This document shows, piece by piece, positions 1-8,285 of a stretch of 64,000 bases of DNA. The stretch's first letter is position 1, and each line of letters begins with the position of its first letter. The position numbers and the translations under genes are program-made. Where the stretch lies: assembly GCA_963839995.1 (NCBI GenBank), contig CAWIXH010000003.1, positions 1-64,000 of the forward strand, written 5' to 3'. The notes below the pieces were generated by a model, which made no database searches, was not told the origin of the DNA, and saw only the letters and a list, made by a program, of their open reading frames with translations. The DNA comes from CAWIUB01 sp963839995 (GTDB lineage Bacteria > Actinomycetota > Actinomycetes > Mycobacteriales > Jatrophihabitantaceae).

Positions 1-1
1 C

Positions 2-37
2 GAGAGCCGCACGCCCGCGGCGGGAATGGGTGGCTGA
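2..37 (+). CDS. possible 3' end of an upstream gene (partial)
   Basis: An open frame enters from the left edge and ends at a TGA at 35-37, one base before the ATG of the next gene. The spacing suggests a co-transcribed, translationally coupled upstream gene. Only eleven codons are visible, so its identity cannot be judged and it may be chance. Confidence 0.3.
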   Translation, partial: ESRTPAAGMGG

Positions 38-38
38 C

Positions 39-491
39 ATGACCGCAGCATGGTGGCTGGACGACGAGCAGTTCGCGGCGACCGTCCGCAGAGCGTTGGA
101 GCCGGTGCCAGAGAGCTTCATCACCGCGGGCAAGGCCGCGTTCACCTGGCACAACATCGATGCCGAGCTTGCCGAGCTGACCTACGACTCGGCACGGGAC
201 GCGCTGGCCGGCGCGGGCACCCGAGCTGAGCCAGCGTCGCTGCGGTCGCTCACCTTCGACGCCGAGAATCTGACGATCGAGCTGGAGATCATCGAGGACG
301 TGCTGCACGGCCAGCTCGTCCCGGCCCATGCGGGGACGGTCGAGGTGCGCCATCCTGACGGGGAAGCCCCGTCTGTCGAGGTGAACGACCTCGGCTACTT
401 CACGGTCTCCCCGTTGCCCCCAGGCAGGTTCCGGCTCTATTGCGCGCCCGCCGAGGGTGAAGCGGTGCTCACCGACTGGATCACACTTTAA
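39..491 (+). CDS. hypothetical protein of about 150 aa
   Basis: The ATG at 39 follows a TGA by one base; a GTG at 30 in the same frame is an alternative. The N-terminal half is acidic and helical, with a segment reading AAFTWHNIDAELAEL that resembles small actinobacterial proteins encoded beside sigma-factor genes (from memory, not searched). The C-terminal half, about residues 90-150, reads like a small beta-sandwich of carboxypeptidase-regulatory type (ending ...VSPLPPGRFRLYC...). I cannot assign a function. The lack of its left-hand neighbour removes the most useful context. Confidence 0.6.
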   Translation: MTAAWWLDDEQFAATVRRALEPVPESFITAGKAAFTWHNIDAELAELTYDSARDALAGAGTRAEPASLRSLTFDAENLTIELEIIEDVLHGQLVPAHAGTVEVRHPDGEAPSVEVNDLGYFTVSPLPPGRFRLYCAPAEGEAVLTDWITL

Positions 492-497
492 CCTCAG

Positions 498-523
498 TAC
501 CAGTGATGGTACCATCCTTGGTA
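498..523 (+). promoter_or_regulatory. vapB promoter and operator: two overlapping TACCA-N4-TGGTA inverted repeats
   Basis: TACCA-GTGA-TGGTA lies at 498-511 and TACCA-TCCT-TGGTA at 510-523. They are identical in arms and spacer length, offset by 12 bp. The second covers a TANNNT -10 box (TACCAT, 510-515) placed seven bases before the ATG at 523, implying a leaderless transcript. A repressor bound here would cover both promoter and start codon, as expected for antitoxin autoregulation. Confidence 0.7.
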
Positions 524-798
524 TGGCGACGAACCTCCGCCTACGCCCCGAGGCCGAGCAGGCGCTTCGAGCAGCGGCTGCGCGAACTGGCCAGTCACAA
601 CAAGGACTGATTCGCGAGGCCGTCGACCGATACCTCGGCCTAGACAAGGCAACGGCGCCGCAATCAGACTCAGCCGCGCTGATCGCGGCCGGAATCGTGC
701 GGCCGGCACGATCCCAATTTCGCCAGGCAGACCGACTCATCTCACTGCCCGATGGCGTGACCACCCTCGACCTACTCGACCGCGACGACCGCGTCTAG
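523..798 (+). CDS. vapB: VapB-type ribbon-helix-helix antitoxin
   Basis: This 91-residue protein opens with a short beta strand (NLRLRPE) and two helices (residues 8-35, ending QGLIREAVDRYLGL), the CopG/MetJ ribbon-helix-helix pattern. The acidic C-terminal tail would wrap the toxin. The ATG at 523 was chosen because a -10 box sits seven bases upstream, so no Shine-Dalgarno is needed; a longer in-frame extension to 457 lacks family similarity. It ends one base before the GTG of the PIN-domain toxin. The antitoxin is expected to neutralise VapC and repress the operon through the overlapping operator. Because the toxin frame is broken, it may now serve only as an orphan antitoxin or regulator. 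Confidence 0.8.
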   Translation: MATNLRLRPEAEQALRAAAARTGQSQQGLIREAVDRYLGLDKATAPQSDSAALIAAGIVRPARSQFRQADRLISLPDGVTTLDLLDRDDRV

Positions 799-799
799 C

Positions 800-1203
800 G
801 TGCGTGTCTACGTCGACAGCAGCGCGCTGCTAAAGCGGGTGGTTGACGAGGACCACTCCAGCGCGCTGGTGGCGAGCCTGCAGTCGGAGTGCAGCGGGGT
901 GACGCACAAGTCTCCTCGTCACTCGCCTGGGTCGAGGTGACCCGAGCACTGCGTGCACGTCTCCCTGACGAGGTGGCGGCGTTCGAGCTGAGTGATTTCG
1001 CGCTCTCGGGCATACTCGAGATCCCCATCGACGCCGAGGTCGTCGCGCTCGCGCGGCGGTTGACGCCGCGCATGTTGCGAAGCCTCGACGCGATCCATCT
1101 GGCGTCCGCGTTACTCGTCGACGCCGACGTGGTGGTTGCGTACGACCAGCGGCTGCTGGCCGCGGCGCGCGATCTCGGGTTCAGGCCGTCCTCGCCAGCC
1201 TGA
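800..1203 (+). pseudogene. vapC: VapC-type PIN-domain ribonuclease toxin, frameshifted
   Basis: From the GTG at 800 the frame reads VRVYVDSSALLKR, with the first catalytic aspartate, and continues to about 896. The rest of the PIN domain (SSSLAWVEVTRALR with the conserved glutamate, then SLDAIHLASALL and DADVVVAYDQR with the acidic residues) is in another frame and ends at the TGA at 1201-1203. The break maps to a G4 run at 896-899 and fits loss of one base. If real, the toxin is inactive while its antitoxin is intact; a homopolymer sequencing error is the alternative. Joined, the product would be about 134 aa, normal for VapC. Confidence 0.8.
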
Positions 1204-1212
1204 CCGGCTGCG

Positions 1213-2081
1213 TCAGGCCCGGACTCGCTCGCCCTTGGGGTCGTAGAGCGGCTCCTGCGTGACGACGCCGCGCACCCATTCGCCGAACAAGATCGACCTC
1301 GACCGCAGCGCCGGGCGTCGCATCGGGCACCGGCAGGTAGGCATACGCGATCGAGGCTCCCACCGTGTAGCCGTAGCCCCCGGACGTCACACGGCCAGCG
1401 ACCCGGGAGCCGACCCGCACCGGCTCGTTGCCGTACTCCGGTCATCCGGGCGATTTGCGGGGCGAACATTCCGCCGCAGTCGACGACCACCTCGCAGTCG
1501 ACATCGCCGCGATCCGTTCGTACCCGATACACCCGGCCGTCTCGGACATCGATCCCGGTGACCCGGGTGTGCGACGCGATGCGCACGCCACCTCCGCGAG
1601 CCAATCCGGCCAGCGCATAACACAACTGCGACGGGTCGAGATAGCCGTCCGACGGCAGGAACGCGGCGCCGACGACCCCGTCGGTCGACATCAACGGGAA
1701 CAGCTCCTGAGCCTCGTGCGGCGAAATCTCCTGCAGCGGCAGGCCAAAGGTGCGTGCCCAGCTGATCTGCTGGCGGATCTCGGCCAGCCGATCGGGACTG
1801 GACGCCAGCCGGATGCCGCCGCACTCGGTCCAGCCAACCGCGTCGCCGAGCCGCCGGTACAACTCGACCGAGTGGATGTTCATCCGGGTCAGCGTCGGGT
1901 CGGCGCGCAGCTGGCCCACCAGGCCGGCCGAATGGAACGTCGAGCCACTCGTCAACTCGGATCGCTCGACGAGCACCACGTCACGTTCACCCAGCTCAGT
2001 CAGGTGGTAGGCGATACTCGCCCCGCCGACTCCCCCGCCGATGACGACGATCCGCGACGAGGTGGGCAGATCTGCTGGCAT
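1213..2081 (-). pseudogene. sarcosine/dimethylglycine dehydrogenase family flavoprotein, internally deleted
   Basis: The start (ATG 2081, or GTG 2084, after GGGGGAG) gives a clear FAD-binding N-terminus: IVVIGGGVGGASIAYHL, then a sequence typical of the DAO fold through PQIARMTGVR near 1437. Directly after this, in a shifted frame, comes the extreme C-terminus of a GcvT-type folate-binding domain (VRVGSRVAGRVTSGGYGYTVG), and a further one-base shift restores WVRGVVTQEPLYDPKGE and a TGA at 1213-1215. Intact relatives are about 800 residues, so some 1.5 kb of coding sequence is missing at about 1425-1437. The gene cannot encode a working enzyme. It shares its neighbourhood with a choline-kinase-like gene and a broken permease, suggesting loss of a methylated-amine catabolic cluster. 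Confidence 0.8.
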
Positions 2082-2241
2082 CACATCTCCCCCGGTGGCC
2101 GCGACCCGGACTCGGCGACGCTAGCAGCCCGCGACGCGCCGAACCCAAAGGAGTGGGGACTAGCCCATTTCCCTTTGGCGGGCCTAGCATCCGTGAAGTC
2201 CACGGTGTCTGCCCACGGCGCCTCGCAGGAGAGGAGTGCGC

Positions 2242-3180
2242 GTGCCGATCGCCTGCGACAGTCGCGCGTCCACCCCAGCCATGGACGAGGAACTCACAGC
2301 TGCCCTCGACGCGATACCCGTGCTCGCTGGCCCGCGCCGGATCGAGCAGCTGCCCGGGGGCCTGACGAACCACAACTACCAGGTCACGACAGAGCATGGC
2401 CGATACGTAGCACGGCTCTCGTCGGCCAGCAGCGAACTGCTCGCGATCGACCGGGACGCCGAGTACAGCAACTCGCTGATCGCCGCCACCGTCGGGGCCG
2501 GGCCGGGCGTAGTCGAGTACGTACCCAGTGGCGGTCTCCTGGTCATCGACTGGGTTGACGGCCGCACCCTGGGGTCCGCCGATCTGGCCAACGACGGCGT
2601 CCTGTCCCGAGTAATCGCCGCTGTCCGGCGGCTGCACGCCGCGCCGCGTTTCGCTGGCGATTTCGACATGTTCGCCGTCCAGCGCCGATATCTTGCTCTG
2701 GTGCAGGAGCACGGCTTTCGGCTACCCGCCCGATACCTGGATTTCATGCCGCTCGTCGCGGAGATCGAGGCGGCCCTCGCCGTCCACGCCCAGCCGACGA
2801 TCCCCTGCCACAACGATCTGCTTGCCAGCAACTTGATCGACGGCGGCACGCGGGTCTGGATCATCGACTACGAGTACGCCGGCAACAACGACCCGTACTT
2901 CGAGCTGGGGAACATGTGGAGCGAGGCCAGCCTGCCGATCGACCGCCTGGACGACATCGTCGGGCTCTATCACGGCTCACCCGAGCCGTCCCTGGTGGCG
3001 CGTGCCCGGCTCTACGGGCTGATGTCCAAATACGGCTGGACGCTCTGGGCGTCCATTCAAGACGCCGTCAGCGACATCGAGTTCGACTTCTGGTCATGGG
3101 GCATGGAGAAATACGACCGTGCAATGGCTGAGTTCGACTGGCCGGACCTGGCCCGGCTGTTGGCAGACGTGACGAGCTGA
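2242..3180 (+). CDS. phosphotransferase of the choline/ethanolamine kinase (APH) family
   Basis: A protein of about 312 aa with the aminoglycoside-phosphotransferase/choline-kinase fold. The N-lobe has GGLTNHNYQV (ATP loop); the catalytic loop reads IPCHNDLLASNLI (catalytic Asp and Asn), followed by the metal-binding WIIDYEYAGNNDPYFELGN. These fit choline-kinase relatives better than antibiotic kinases. The GTG at 2242 has GAGGAG five bases upstream; GTG 2236 and ATG 2281 are alternatives. It is divergent from the deleted flavoprotein gene and ten bases upstream of the broken permease. It appears intact, so it is the last functional member of this cluster. Substrate is inferred only. Confidence 0.8.
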   Translation: MPIACDSRASTPAMDEELTAALDAIPVLAGPRRIEQLPGGLTNHNYQVTTEHGRYVARLSSASSELLAIDRDAEYSNSLIAATVGAGPGVVEYVPSGGLLVIDWVDGRTLGSADLANDGVLSRVIAAVRRLHAAPRFAGDFDMFAVQRRYLALVQEHGFRLPARYLDFMPLVAEIEAALAVHAQPTIPCHNDLLASNLIDGGTRVWIIDYEYAGNNDPYFELGNMWSEASLPIDRLDDIVGLYHGSPEPSLVARARLYGLMSKYGWTLWASIQDAVSDIEFDFWSWGMEKYDRAMAEFDWPDLARLLADVTS

Positions 3181-3190
3181 CGGAGAACAG

Positions 3191-4823
3191 GTGCCCGAGG
3201 GAATCGTGCTGGATGAGCTGAGCGAGGACGAACACCGACTCGCCGAGCTCGGCTACAAGCAGGAACTGCATCGATCGTGGTCGGGATTCTCGACTTCGCC
3301 ATCTCGTTCTCGATCATCTCGATCCTGGCCGGCTGCTTCACGACGTTCGGCGTCGGCTGGAACAACGGCGGCCCGGCCGCGATCGCCTGGGGCTGGCCGA
3401 TCGTCTCGTGTTTCATCCTGGTCATCGGACTGTGCATGTCCGAGCTGGTATCGGCGTTCCCGACGTCCGGCGGCATCTACTGGTGGGCGTCCAAGCTCGG
3501 GGGCGCGAAGGCGGGCTACTACACCGGCTGGCTCAACCTGATCGTGCTGCTCGCCATCGACGCGTCCGTCGCGTACGGCTGTGCGACGTTCTTCGACCTG
3601 ACTCTCGATACCCTCAGCGACTCGTGGGCGGCGCACTACAGCCTTAAGCGCGTCTTCGTCATCTTCATGGTCGTGCTCGTGCTGGTAGCGCTCGTCAACA
3701 TTTTCTCCAGCCACCTGCTCGCCATTCTCAACAACATCTCGGTGTGGTGGCACGTGCTCGGCGCGGCGACGGTCGCGGGGATCTTGCTGTTCGTGCCGAA
3801 GCATCACGCCAGCGCCGGATCGGTGTTCACGCACACGGTCAACAACACCGGACTGTTCGGCGGGCAGACCCACGGACTCGGTTTCATCCTCTACCTCCTC
3901 CCGTTGTCGGCCATCCTGACTCAGTACACGATCACCGGCTACGACGCCTCGGCGCACCTGTCGGAGGAGACGCACCGCGCGGCGAACTCGGCGGCCAAGG
4001 GCATGTGGCGCTCGATCTTCTACTCCGCGATCGGCGGCTGGATCCTCTTGCTGACGTTCTTGTTCGCGGTTCAGGACGAGAACGGGGTGACCAAGGCGGC
4101 GGGGCCGTCGCGGTGATCGTCAGCCAGGCGCTGTCGTCGAACTGGGGGGCACCGTGTTGCTGATCTCCACGGCCGGGCAGTTCTTCTGCACCGTGGCCTG
4201 CATGACCAGCACGACCCGCATGCTCTTCGCGTTCAGCCGCGACGGCGCGGTCCCGGGCGCCCAGTACTGGGCACGGCTGAACCACAACAAGGTCCCGGTC
4301 TACGGCGTAGTCGTGTCGGCCGTGATCGCGGTGCTGCTGACCCTTCCCGCGCTCGTCGAGGTCGACATCAACGGCGCCCCGGTGCCTGTTGCCTTCCTCG
4401 CGGTTGTCTCGATCGGGGTCATCGGCTTGTACGTGGCGTTCGCGGTGCCGATCTTCCTCCGCTGGAGGGCTGGATCGAGATTCCAGCCGGGCAACTGGAC
4501 GCTCGGCGCGAAGTACAAGTGGATGTGCATCGTGGCGGTCGTCGAGATCGTGATCACCTCGATCGTCGCGCTGCTTCCAACGTCCAGCGGCGGTCTGCCG
4601 TGGAACGACGGGTTCGCCTGGCGTTACGTCAACTACAGGATCCTGGTGGTGCCCGGAGCGTTGCTGCTGCTGTGGATCGCCTGGCACGTGTCAGTCAAGA
4701 ACTGGTTCAAGGGGCCACGCACGACGATCGACCTGCCGGGGGGGCATGACCGGGGCCGACGAGATCGCCTTGGAGCACCGGCATCCGCACGGCGAACCCG
4801 CGCCTCGGCCGGGCACCCCCTAG
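3191..4823 (+). pseudogene. APC-superfamily amino acid/choline permease, four frameshifts
   Basis: Joined across frames this is a full-length APC permease of about 540 aa with some twelve hydrophobic segments: an N-terminal tail LDELSEDEHRLAELGYKQEL, helix one (SILAGCFTTFG), the YWWASKLGG loop, and C-terminal helices to WFKGPRTT. The frame breaks near 3292, near 4103, in a G run near 4147-4152, and in a G7 run at 4738-4744, after which a natural tail (MTGADEIALEHRHPHG) ends at TAG 4821-4823. Three breaks look like one-base losses and one like a gain. Four independent indels in one gene mean either advanced decay or homopolymer-prone sequence. The permease starts ten bases after the kinase gene and was probably its operon partner. 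Confidence 0.85.
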
Positions 4824-4912
4824 CCCGTCCCATCCCGACTCGTTCGGCGCTCGGCGGGCGCAGGCGCGCCCTCGGTCGAACAAGTGGCGATGATGTGCGG
4901 CGTGGGCACGCC

Positions 4913-5503
4913 CTAGGCCGGCCGTCGCGCCGACCACTCGGAGTCGAGCACCGACATGAGCACCTCGTCGTACCAACGGCCGTCGTGCAACACCATCGCG
5001 CGGCGACGGCCCTCCTCGACGAAGCCCGCCTTGGCGTAGGCACGGACTGCCCCCCGATTGAAGGCATAGACCTCGAGCTGGACGCGGTGCAGCCCCATCT
5101 CGCGGAATGCGTAGTCGGTGAGCACCCGCACGGCGTCCGAGCCGTAACCCCGGTTGGTGTGCTCCAGGCCGAGTCCGATGCCGATGGTCGCGCACTTGTC
5201 CTTGGGCCGGGCGCCGAACAGTCCGACGTGCCCGACGAGGACGGGCGGGTCGTCGAGCGTCTCAATCGCGAAGCCCAGATCGTCACGTTGGTTGGCGCTC
5301 CACTCCGCGAACCGGGCCTTGACCGCCGCCTCCGACTGCGGCACCACCCACGATGAGTTCGTGACGGTGAACGCGGGGTCGCTGTACCACCGGGTCAGCG
5401 CCGGCAGGTCGTCGTCGCGCAGGCCACGTAACCGGACCAGCTCGCCTGTCAGCACCTCCCGTGCGTAGACACGCGCGTCGTCGGGCTCGCGAAACTCAGT
5501 CAC
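4913..5503 (-). CDS. GNAT acetyltransferase, RimJ/RimL type
   Basis: This 196-aa protein has the RimJ/RimL-like GNAT layout: GELVRLRGLRDDDLPAL at the start, a central acetyl-CoA loop region (GIGLGLEHTNRGYGSDAV), and the late motif QLEVYAFNRGAVRAYAKAGF typical of the family. The GTG start at 5503 overlaps the rdgB stop by eight bases, so it is likely translationally coupled in the rph-rdgB operon. Acceptor substrate is unknown: ribosomal-protein N-termini, polyamines and small metabolites are all possible for this subfamily. Confidence 0.85.
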   Translation of the reverse strand: MTEFREPDDARVYAREVLTGELVRLRGLRDDDLPALTRWYSDPAFTVTNSSWVVPQSEAAVKARFAEWSANQRDDLGFAIETLDDPPVLVGHVGLFGARPKDKCATIGIGLGLEHTNRGYGSDAVRVLTDYAFREMGLHRVQLEVYAFNRGAVRAYAKAGFVEEGRRRAMVLHDGRWYDEVLMSVLDSEWSARRPA

Positions 5504-6104
5504 CTCGGCTCACGGCCGCGATGATATGCGGGCCCAGCGCGCGCAACGCCTTGCCGCGGTGGCTGATCGCGTCCTTCTCCTCGGGCGGCAATTCGCCGTT
5601 GGTGAGCGTCTTGCCATCGGCAACGAAGATCGGGTCGTAACCGAACCCGTTGGTGCCGCGGGGCTTGCGAACCAGCCGGCCGGCCATCCGGCCTTCGGTC
5701 ACCATCTCGCCACCGTCGGGCGTGACCAGCGCAGCGGCGCAGACGAACGCCGCACCCAGCCGGTCCTCTCGGGTGTCGGCCAGCTGATCCAGGATGAGCC
5801 GGAGGTTTGCCTCGTCGTCGCCATGCCCGCCGGCCCAACGTGCCGACAGCACGCCCGGCATGCCGTTCAGCGCGTCCACCGTCATCCCTGAATCGTCGGC
5901 CAACGTCGGCAGCCCCGTTTGCTCGACACCGCGCCGCGCCTTGATCAGAGCGTTCTCGGCGAAGGTCGCGCCGGTCTCCGGCAGCTCGTCGTACGGCTCG
6001 ACGTCAGCGAGGCCGATGACCTCGACGTCATCCAACGGGTCGAGGATCCGGTGCAGTTCGGCCAGTTTCTCCGCATTGCGTGTCGCGAGCAGCACCCGTG
6101 CCAT
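5496..6104 (-). CDS. rdgB: RdgB/HAM1 XTP/dITP diphosphatase
   Basis: The enzyme hydrolyses dITP, ITP and XTP to monophosphates, keeping deaminated purines out of nucleic acids. All family signatures are visible in 202 aa: LLATRNAEKL at the N-terminus, LADDSGM with the catalytic aspartates near residue 68, GTNGFGYDPIF in the substrate pocket, and ISHRGKAL near the C-terminus. Its ATG shares one base with the rph stop (TGATG), so translation is probably coupled. The rph-rdgB pairing is the usual actinobacterial arrangement (Rv1340-Rv1341 in M. tuberculosis). Confidence 0.95.
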   Translation of the reverse strand: MARVLLATRNAEKLAELHRILDPLDDVEVIGLADVEPYDELPETGATFAENALIKARRGVEQTGLPTLADDSGMTVDALNGMPGVLSARWAGGHGDDEANLRLILDQLADTREDRLGAAFVCAAALVTPDGGEMVTEGRMAGRLVRKPRGTNGFGYDPIFVADGKTLTNGELPPEEKDAISHRGKALRALGPHIIAAVSRGD

Positions 6105-6823
6105 CAGCCGAGCGCTTCGGCCTGCAGCTTCGCAAGCGTCGCGCAGCCGGCCAGGGCGAGGTCGAGCATCGCGTCCAGCTCGACGCGGTCGAACGGAGCT
6201 GCCTCAGCGGTGCCCTGCACCTCCACGAACGCGCCATCGCCGGTCACGACGACGTTCATGTCCGTGTCGGCGCGCACGTCCTCCTCGTACATCAGGTCCA
6301 GCCGGGGCTCGCCGTCGATGACGCCGACCGAAACCGCGGATACCGAGTTGACGATCGGGTTGGCCTTGCCGAGCGCCTGCTGAGCATCCAGCCATCGGAC
6401 GGCGTCGGCCAGAGCGACGTAGGCGCCGGTGATCGCCGCCGTGCGGGTGCCGCCGTCGGCCTGCAGCACGTCGCAGTCGATCGAGATCGAGTTCTCACCC
6501 AGCGCCGACAGGTCGATAGCCGCACGCAACGACCGTCCGATCAACCTCGATATCTCGTGGGTCCGTCCGCCGATCCGCCCTTTGACCGACTCGCGGTCGT
6601 TGCGGGTGAGCGTGGCACGCGGCAACATCGCGTACTCGGCAGTCACCCAGCCCAGGCCACTGCCCTTGCGCCAGCGCGGCACGCCCTTCACCACCGACGC
6701 CGCGCACAGCACCTTCGTCTCGCCGAACTCGATCAACGCCGACCCCTCGGCGTACCTCTGCCAGTCGCGGGTGATCATTATCGGACGCAGCTGATCGGGG
6801 GCACGGTCGTCTGGACGGGACAT
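6104..6823 (-). CDS. rph: ribonuclease PH
   Basis: A phosphorolytic 3'-5' exoribonuclease that trims tRNA precursors; works as a hexamer. The 239-aa protein carries the family core: EGSALIEFGETKVLCAASV, RGSGLGWVTAEYAMLP-like segment (here KGSGLGWVTAEYAMLPRAT), GRTHEISRLIGRSLRAAID, DCDVLQADGGTRTAAITGA and the C-terminal DLMYEEDVRADTDMNVV. The ATG at 6823 has a TANNNT box (TAGGCT) seven bases upstream, so it probably begins a leaderless transcript covering rph, rdgB and the acetyltransferase. Confidence 0.95.
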   Translation of the reverse strand: MSRPDDRAPDQLRPIMITRDWQRYAEGSALIEFGETKVLCAASVVKGVPRWRKGSGLGWVTAEYAMLPRATLTRNDRESVKGRIGGRTHEISRLIGRSLRAAIDLSALGENSISIDCDVLQADGGTRTAAITGAYVALADAVRWLDAQQALGKANPIVNSVSAVSVGVIDGEPRLDLMYEEDVRADTDMNVVVTGDGAFVEVQGTAEAAPFDRVELDAMLDLALAGCATLAKLQAEALG

Positions 6824-6830
6824 ACCGGCC

Positions 6831-6836
6831 AGCCTA
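6831..6836 (-). promoter_or_regulatory. -10 box for leaderless rph operon
   Basis: TAGGCT (minus strand) ends seven bases before the rph ATG. This is the spacing at which transcription would start on or near the start codon. Confidence 0.5.
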
Positions 6837-6903
6837 TCCGGGCGCCTCCGCCCCGTCCCGCGATTGTGACAGCGCCGTGCCAGCCGATGTCAGCGCCGTG
6901 CTC

Positions 6904-6973
6904 GATCGGGTTCTCCCCGCAAATGAGCGCGCTGACCGTCCCGCCACGACCAATCGCGGGGAAAACGTGATTG
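6904..6973. repeat. extragenic palindromic element, family A, degenerate copy
   Basis: Between rph and the divergent yjbQ gene a left arm containing TCTCCCCGCAAATG and a right arm containing CGCGGGGAAAACGTGATT form an imperfect inverted repeat around about 30 bases. The same arms recur in much better shape at 60467-60535, so this is a dispersed element. It also lies where the yjbQ promoter should be. Confidence 0.6.
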
Positions 6974-7027
6974 ACGCCGACCTGCATGCCTCCACTGTCC
7001 CAAATCCCGGCGGGCAGGATGGACGTC

Positions 7028-7432
7028 ATGCGCAGCGAGACGATCACCATCGACACCGGCCAGCGGCCGGCCGTGGCTGACATCACGGACGCGTGCGCCC
7101 GATTCGCCCGCGACGGCGGGGACGGGCTGCTCAGCGTCTTCGTGCCGCACGCCACCGCCGGCGTGGCGATCATGGAGACCGGCGCGACCAGCGAGGAGGA
7201 CCTGCTGGCGACCCTGGACGCGCTGCTGCCGCCCGACGATCGCTGGCGGCATCGCCACGGCTCGCCAGGTCACGGCCGTGACCACGTGCTGCCCGCACTC
7301 GTCGCGCCGTCGATCGTCGTGCCGGTCGTGGGCGGGCGGTTACAGCTGGGTACCTGGCAGTCGATCTGTCTGGTCGACACCAACGTCGACAACACCCGCC
7401 GCAGCGTCCGGCTCAGCTTCCTGGCCGGTTGA
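7028..7432 (+). CDS. yjbQ: YjbQ-family protein (UPF0047)
   Basis: A compact 134-aa protein with the family's conserved ligands: VFVPHATAGVAIMETG near residue 35, the DRWRHRHGSPGHGRDHVLPAL histidine-rich stretch, and the C-terminal GRLQLGTWQSICLVDTNVD. Members show weak thiamine-phosphate-synthase-like activity in vitro, but the physiological role is unsettled. The ATG at 7028 was chosen; an in-frame ATG at 7019 is also possible. It runs convergently with the polysaccharide deacetylase, the stop codons being two bases apart. It sits inside the otherwise mycobacterial-like rph-murI block as an insertion. Confidence 0.85.
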   Translation: MRSETITIDTGQRPAVADITDACARFARDGGDGLLSVFVPHATAGVAIMETGATSEEDLLATLDALLPPDDRWRHRHGSPGHGRDHVLPALVAPSIVVPVVGGRLQLGTWQSICLVDTNVDNTRRSVRLSFLAG

Positions 7433-7434
7433 GG

Positions 7435-8232
7435 TCACCTCGTACTGAACACGTCGTTCAGGGTCACCATGTGCAGATTGCGCTCGCGGATGATGTCAGC
7501 GAGCTGACCGTACAGGTGCGTGACCGGCGGCTGGTTTGCGTGTCCGATCACGATCCGCTGCGCCTGCAGCCATTTCCGAGCGTTGGCCAGCAGCTGTGCC
7601 TCGGTGATCGTCGGGTCCGAGTCACCGAGCGAGCCGTACCAGATCGTGGTGACCCAGTACCCGTAGTCGGTGGCGATCCGCCGAGTCCGGTCGTCGTACT
7701 GGCCGTATGGCGGCCGCAGGAACGGGCGTCCGCTCATCCCGTACGCCCGTTGCAGGAACTTGTCGTTGGAGTCGATTTCGGTCGCGATCTGGCGGTCGGA
7801 GAGGGACGGCAGGCTCCGATGCGACCAGGTATGGTTGGCCAGCTGGATCTGCCCACTGTCGACCAGCGGCCGCAGTGCCGGTGCATTGACGGTCCACGAC
7901 GGGCGCATGCCGTTGACGAAGAACGTCAGCCTCGCGCCGGTGTCCTTGGCGAACTGGATGTAGGCGGCGACGACGTCGCTGCTGACGCCGTCGTCGATCG
8001 TCAGCGCCAGCTGCCGGTAGGCACCGGGGAGCCGGTCGATGACCGAGGCTGGTACGTAGCTCTCGGCGCCAGGTGCCCCGGCGAGCCCCAGTTTGCCGCG
8101 CCCCGGGTCGCCCGATGGCGAGCTGGGCGACGTAGCCGGCTGACTCGGAGGGGTGTCGGCAAGCCGCCCGAGCGCAGCCAGGCTGCCGACCGTCCCCGCG
8201 GCCGCCAGCAACAGGAACCCGCGCCTGTTCAC
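7435..8232 (-). CDS. exported polysaccharide deacetylase (NodB domain)
   Basis: The start at GTG 8232 gives VNRRGFLLLAAAGTVGSLAAL, a Tat-like signal sequence with twin arginines, followed by a Pro/Ser-rich linker. The NodB domain has its metal and catalytic motifs: LALTIDDGVSS (paired aspartates), LANHTWSHRSL (His ligands), and RPPYGQYDDR. It should act on N-acetylated cell-wall or capsule sugars outside the membrane. A TACCTT box ends seven bases before the start, supporting both the start and a leaderless message. At 265 aa it is the usual size for single-domain members. Confidence 0.9.
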   Translation of the reverse strand: MNRRGFLLLAAAGTVGSLAALGRLADTPPSQPATSPSSPSGDPGRGKLGLAGAPGAESYVPASVIDRLPGAYRQLALTIDDGVSSDVVAAYIQFAKDTGARLTFFVNGMRPSWTVNAPALRPLVDSGQIQLANHTWSHRSLPSLSDRQIATEIDSNDKFLQRAYGMSGRPFLRPPYGQYDDRTRRIATDYGYWVTTIWYGSLGDSDPTITEAQLLANARKWLQAQRIVIGHANQPPVTHLYGQLADIIRERNLHMVTLNDVFSTR

Positions 8233-8239
8233 GTCCCAA

Positions 8240-8245
8240 AAGGTA
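8240..8245 (-). promoter_or_regulatory. -10 box for leaderless deacetylase gene
   Basis: TACCTT on the minus strand ends seven bases before the GTG at 8232, matching the other leaderless starts in this window. Confidence 0.45.
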
Positions 8246-8285
8246 GGGCTGCACCGGGGCCGACCCCGGGAGGCGCGGCGAAGCG

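Noticed and set aside
1428..2558. A 376-codon plus-strand frame
   Set aside because: It is antisense to the flavoprotein relic and then out of frame with the kinase; low-complexity composition.
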